Origin: Buchnera aphidicola (Rhopalosiphum padi)
GTDB taxonomy: Bacteria; Pseudomonadota; Gammaproteobacteria; Enterobacterales; Enterobacteriaceae
DNA: 64,000 nt
Reading direction: 5' to 3'
Assembly (NCBI RefSeq): GCF_005080845.1
Contig: NZ_CP034858.1
Coordinates: 248,001-312,000 of the forward strand
Each line of letters starts with the position of its first letter. The first letter of the stretch is position 1. The notes beneath the pieces were generated by a model. The model saw only the letters and a program-made list of their open reading frames with translations, ran no database searches and was not told the DNA's origin. The position numbers were made by a program, and so were the translations under genes. Shown piece after piece: positions 62,737 through 64,000 of this stretch.

Positions 62737-64000
62737 ATGTGTAAATCTTTAGTTATTGTTGAATCTCCAATTAAAGCAAAAACTATAAGTAAATATTTAG
62801 GTAATAAATATATAGTAAAATCTAGTGTAGGACATGTACGAGATTTAATAAGTAATAAATCTAAAAATAAAACAAATCTTAAAAGATCTAACTTAGGATG
62901 TAATGAAAAAGAAACTTTAGTACAACAAATGGGAATTAATCCATATAAAAATTGGAAAGCAGAATATCATATTTTACCTGGTAAGGAAAAAATTATTTCT
63001 GAATTAAAAGATATTGCAAATACAGTTCACTATATATATCTTGCTACGGATTTAGATAGAGAAGGTGAGGCGATAGCATGGCATTTAAAAGAAGTAATTG
63101 GAGGAAATTCTTCTAAATTTCGACGTGTTGTTTTTAATGAAATAACTAAAAAATCAATTGAAAAAGCTTTTAAGAATATTGGTAAAATTAATATGAATCG
63201 AGTGTATGCACAACAAGCTCGTCGATTCATGGACAGAATTGTAGGATATATGATTTCACCTTTATTATGGAAAAAAATATCAAGAGGGTTATCTGCAGGT
63301 CGTGTTCAATCTGTAGCTGTTAGGCTTATAGCAGAACGAGAATATGAAATTAAAAATTTTATAGAAGATGAATACTGGAAAATAAATCTTTCTCTTTTAT
63401 CTAGAGAAAATAAAAAAATAATTATGGACGTAACACATTATAAAAATAAAACATTTTTATTAAAAAATAAAAAAGAAGTAAATTCTACAATCGAAAGAAT
63501 TAAAAATCTATCTTTTTTTGTTACTGATCGAAGAGATAAAATTTTAAAAAAAAAACCACCAGCTCCATTGATTACCTCTACTTTACAACAGGCTTCTAAT
63601 CTTGATTTAGGATTTAGTGTAAAAAAAACAATGTTTTTAGCACAAAAGTTATACGAGCAAGGATATATAACTTATATAAGAACTGATTCTTGTTTTTTAA
63701 GTGATTATGCTATTAAAAAAGTTAGAATATATATAGAAAATAGATATGGAAGTGATTATTTACCTGAAAATCCAAATATATATTCAAATCAGAAATATTC
63801 TCAAGAAGCTCATGAAGCTATTCGACCATCAGATGTACAAATTACTAATATCAATAATTGTGATGTAGATGCTATAAAATTATATAAATTAATTTGGAAT
63901 TATTTTGTTGCTTCTCAGATGAAATCTGAAAAATACAAATCTATTAAAACAACAGTCATGGCTGATGCATTTAAATTGCAATCAAATACAAAAATAATTC
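62737..64000 (+). CDS. topA: DNA topoisomerase I, N-terminal part, cut by window edge
   Basis: Relaxes negative supercoils. 421 codons are visible and the frame is open at the end (E. coli 865 residues). Toprim domain: VESPIKAKTISKYLG with the catalytic Glu, ATDLDREGEAIAWHL; then FMDRIVGYMISPLLWKKI and GLSAGRVQSVAVRL; active-site Tyr313 in YITYIRTDS; QEAHEAIRPSDV. The zinc domains lie beyond the window. CGGACGAAAATT precedes the ATG. sohB-topA order as in E. coli. Confidence 0.97.
   Translation, partial: MCKSLVIVESPIKAKTISKYLGNKYIVKSSVGHVRDLISNKSKNKTNLKRSNLGCNEKETLVQQMGINPYKNWKAEYHILPGKEKIISELKDIANTVHYIYLATDLDREGEAIAWHLKEVIGGNSSKFRRVVFNEITKKSIEKAFKNIGKINMNRVYAQQARRFMDRIVGYMISPLLWKKISRGLSAGRVQSVAVRLIAEREYEIKNFIEDEYWKINLSLLSRENKKIIMDVTHYKNKTFLLKNKKEVNSTIERIKNLSFFVTDRRDKILKKKPPAPLITSTLQQASNLDLGFSVKKTMFLAQKLYEQGYITYIRTDSCFLSDYAIKKVRIYIENRYGSDYLPENPNIYSNQKYSQEAHEAIRPSDVQITNINNCDVDAIKLYKLIWNYFVASQMKSEKYKSIKTTVMADAFKLQSNTKII

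Overview
The window is chromosome of an aphid endosymbiont, Buchnera aphidicola (gammaproteobacterium). The DNA is very AT-rich, almost every gene has a close Escherichia coli counterpart of similar length, intergenic spaces are short, and no mobile element, prophage, CRISPR array or defence gene is seen. Three features point to Buchnera: a 16S rRNA gene followed by tRNA-Ile and tRNA-Ala but no 23S/5S; a chromosomal trpDC(F)BA block without trpE and trpG; and retained flagellar export genes (flhB, flhA) among a minimal housekeeping set.

Layout. 1-4332 (minus): division/cell wall genes ftsI (cut by the window edge), ftsL and rsmH, then acetolactate synthase ilvH and ilvI. 4625-9012: apbE, degP (plus strand, with a GC-rich terminator), dapD and map. 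9307-21060 (plus): rpsB-tsf-pyrH-frr-dxr-uppS-bamA-fabZ-dnaE, the E. coli 4-minute block with cdsA, rseP, skp, lpxD, lpxA, lpxB and rnhB removed. 21117-28115: proS, flhB-flhA, argS. 28317-30251: 16S rRNA transcription unit with promoter, boxA and processing stem. 30243-35714: gloB, rnhA/dnaQ, tRNA-Asp, gmhA, gpt, grpE, rnfH, smpB, tadA. 35745-40629 (minus): acpS, era-rnc, lepB, lepA. 40894-51334 (plus): mnmA, purB, emtA, fabI, rnb, ychE-type marC, lipB, lipA, pyrF, ribA. 51578-59625 (minus): clsA, yciA, yciB, yciC, trpA-trpB-trpCF-trpD. 59852-64000 (plus): a DMT-family transporter, rluB, sohB and the 5' part of topA.

How the genes fit together. The biosynthetic genes supply what the aphid lacks: branched-chain amino acids (ilvIH), tryptophan (trpDCFBA), lysine or diaminopimelate (dapD), riboflavin (ribA) and lipoate (lipAB). 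The rest is core replication, translation, peptidoglycan/outer-membrane assembly and RNA processing. Lipid A genes are absent from the places where E. coli carries them.

Most notable observations. (1) lepB and ftsL are each interrupted at an A10 tract (coding strand) where a single extra A restores the full conserved protein. The intact downstream lepB frame lacks both the catalytic serine and the membrane segments, so tract-length infidelity of RNA polymerase, or a sequencing artefact, is the likely explanation. (2) FlhB has lost the NPTH autocleavage motif (it reads NPIY at residues 269-272), which would fit a flagellar exporter that never switches to filament secretion. (3) The intergenic region between clsA and yciA holds a large nested inverted repeat with no assigned role. 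No wholly new multi-gene system is visible; the interest lies in reductive-evolution details.
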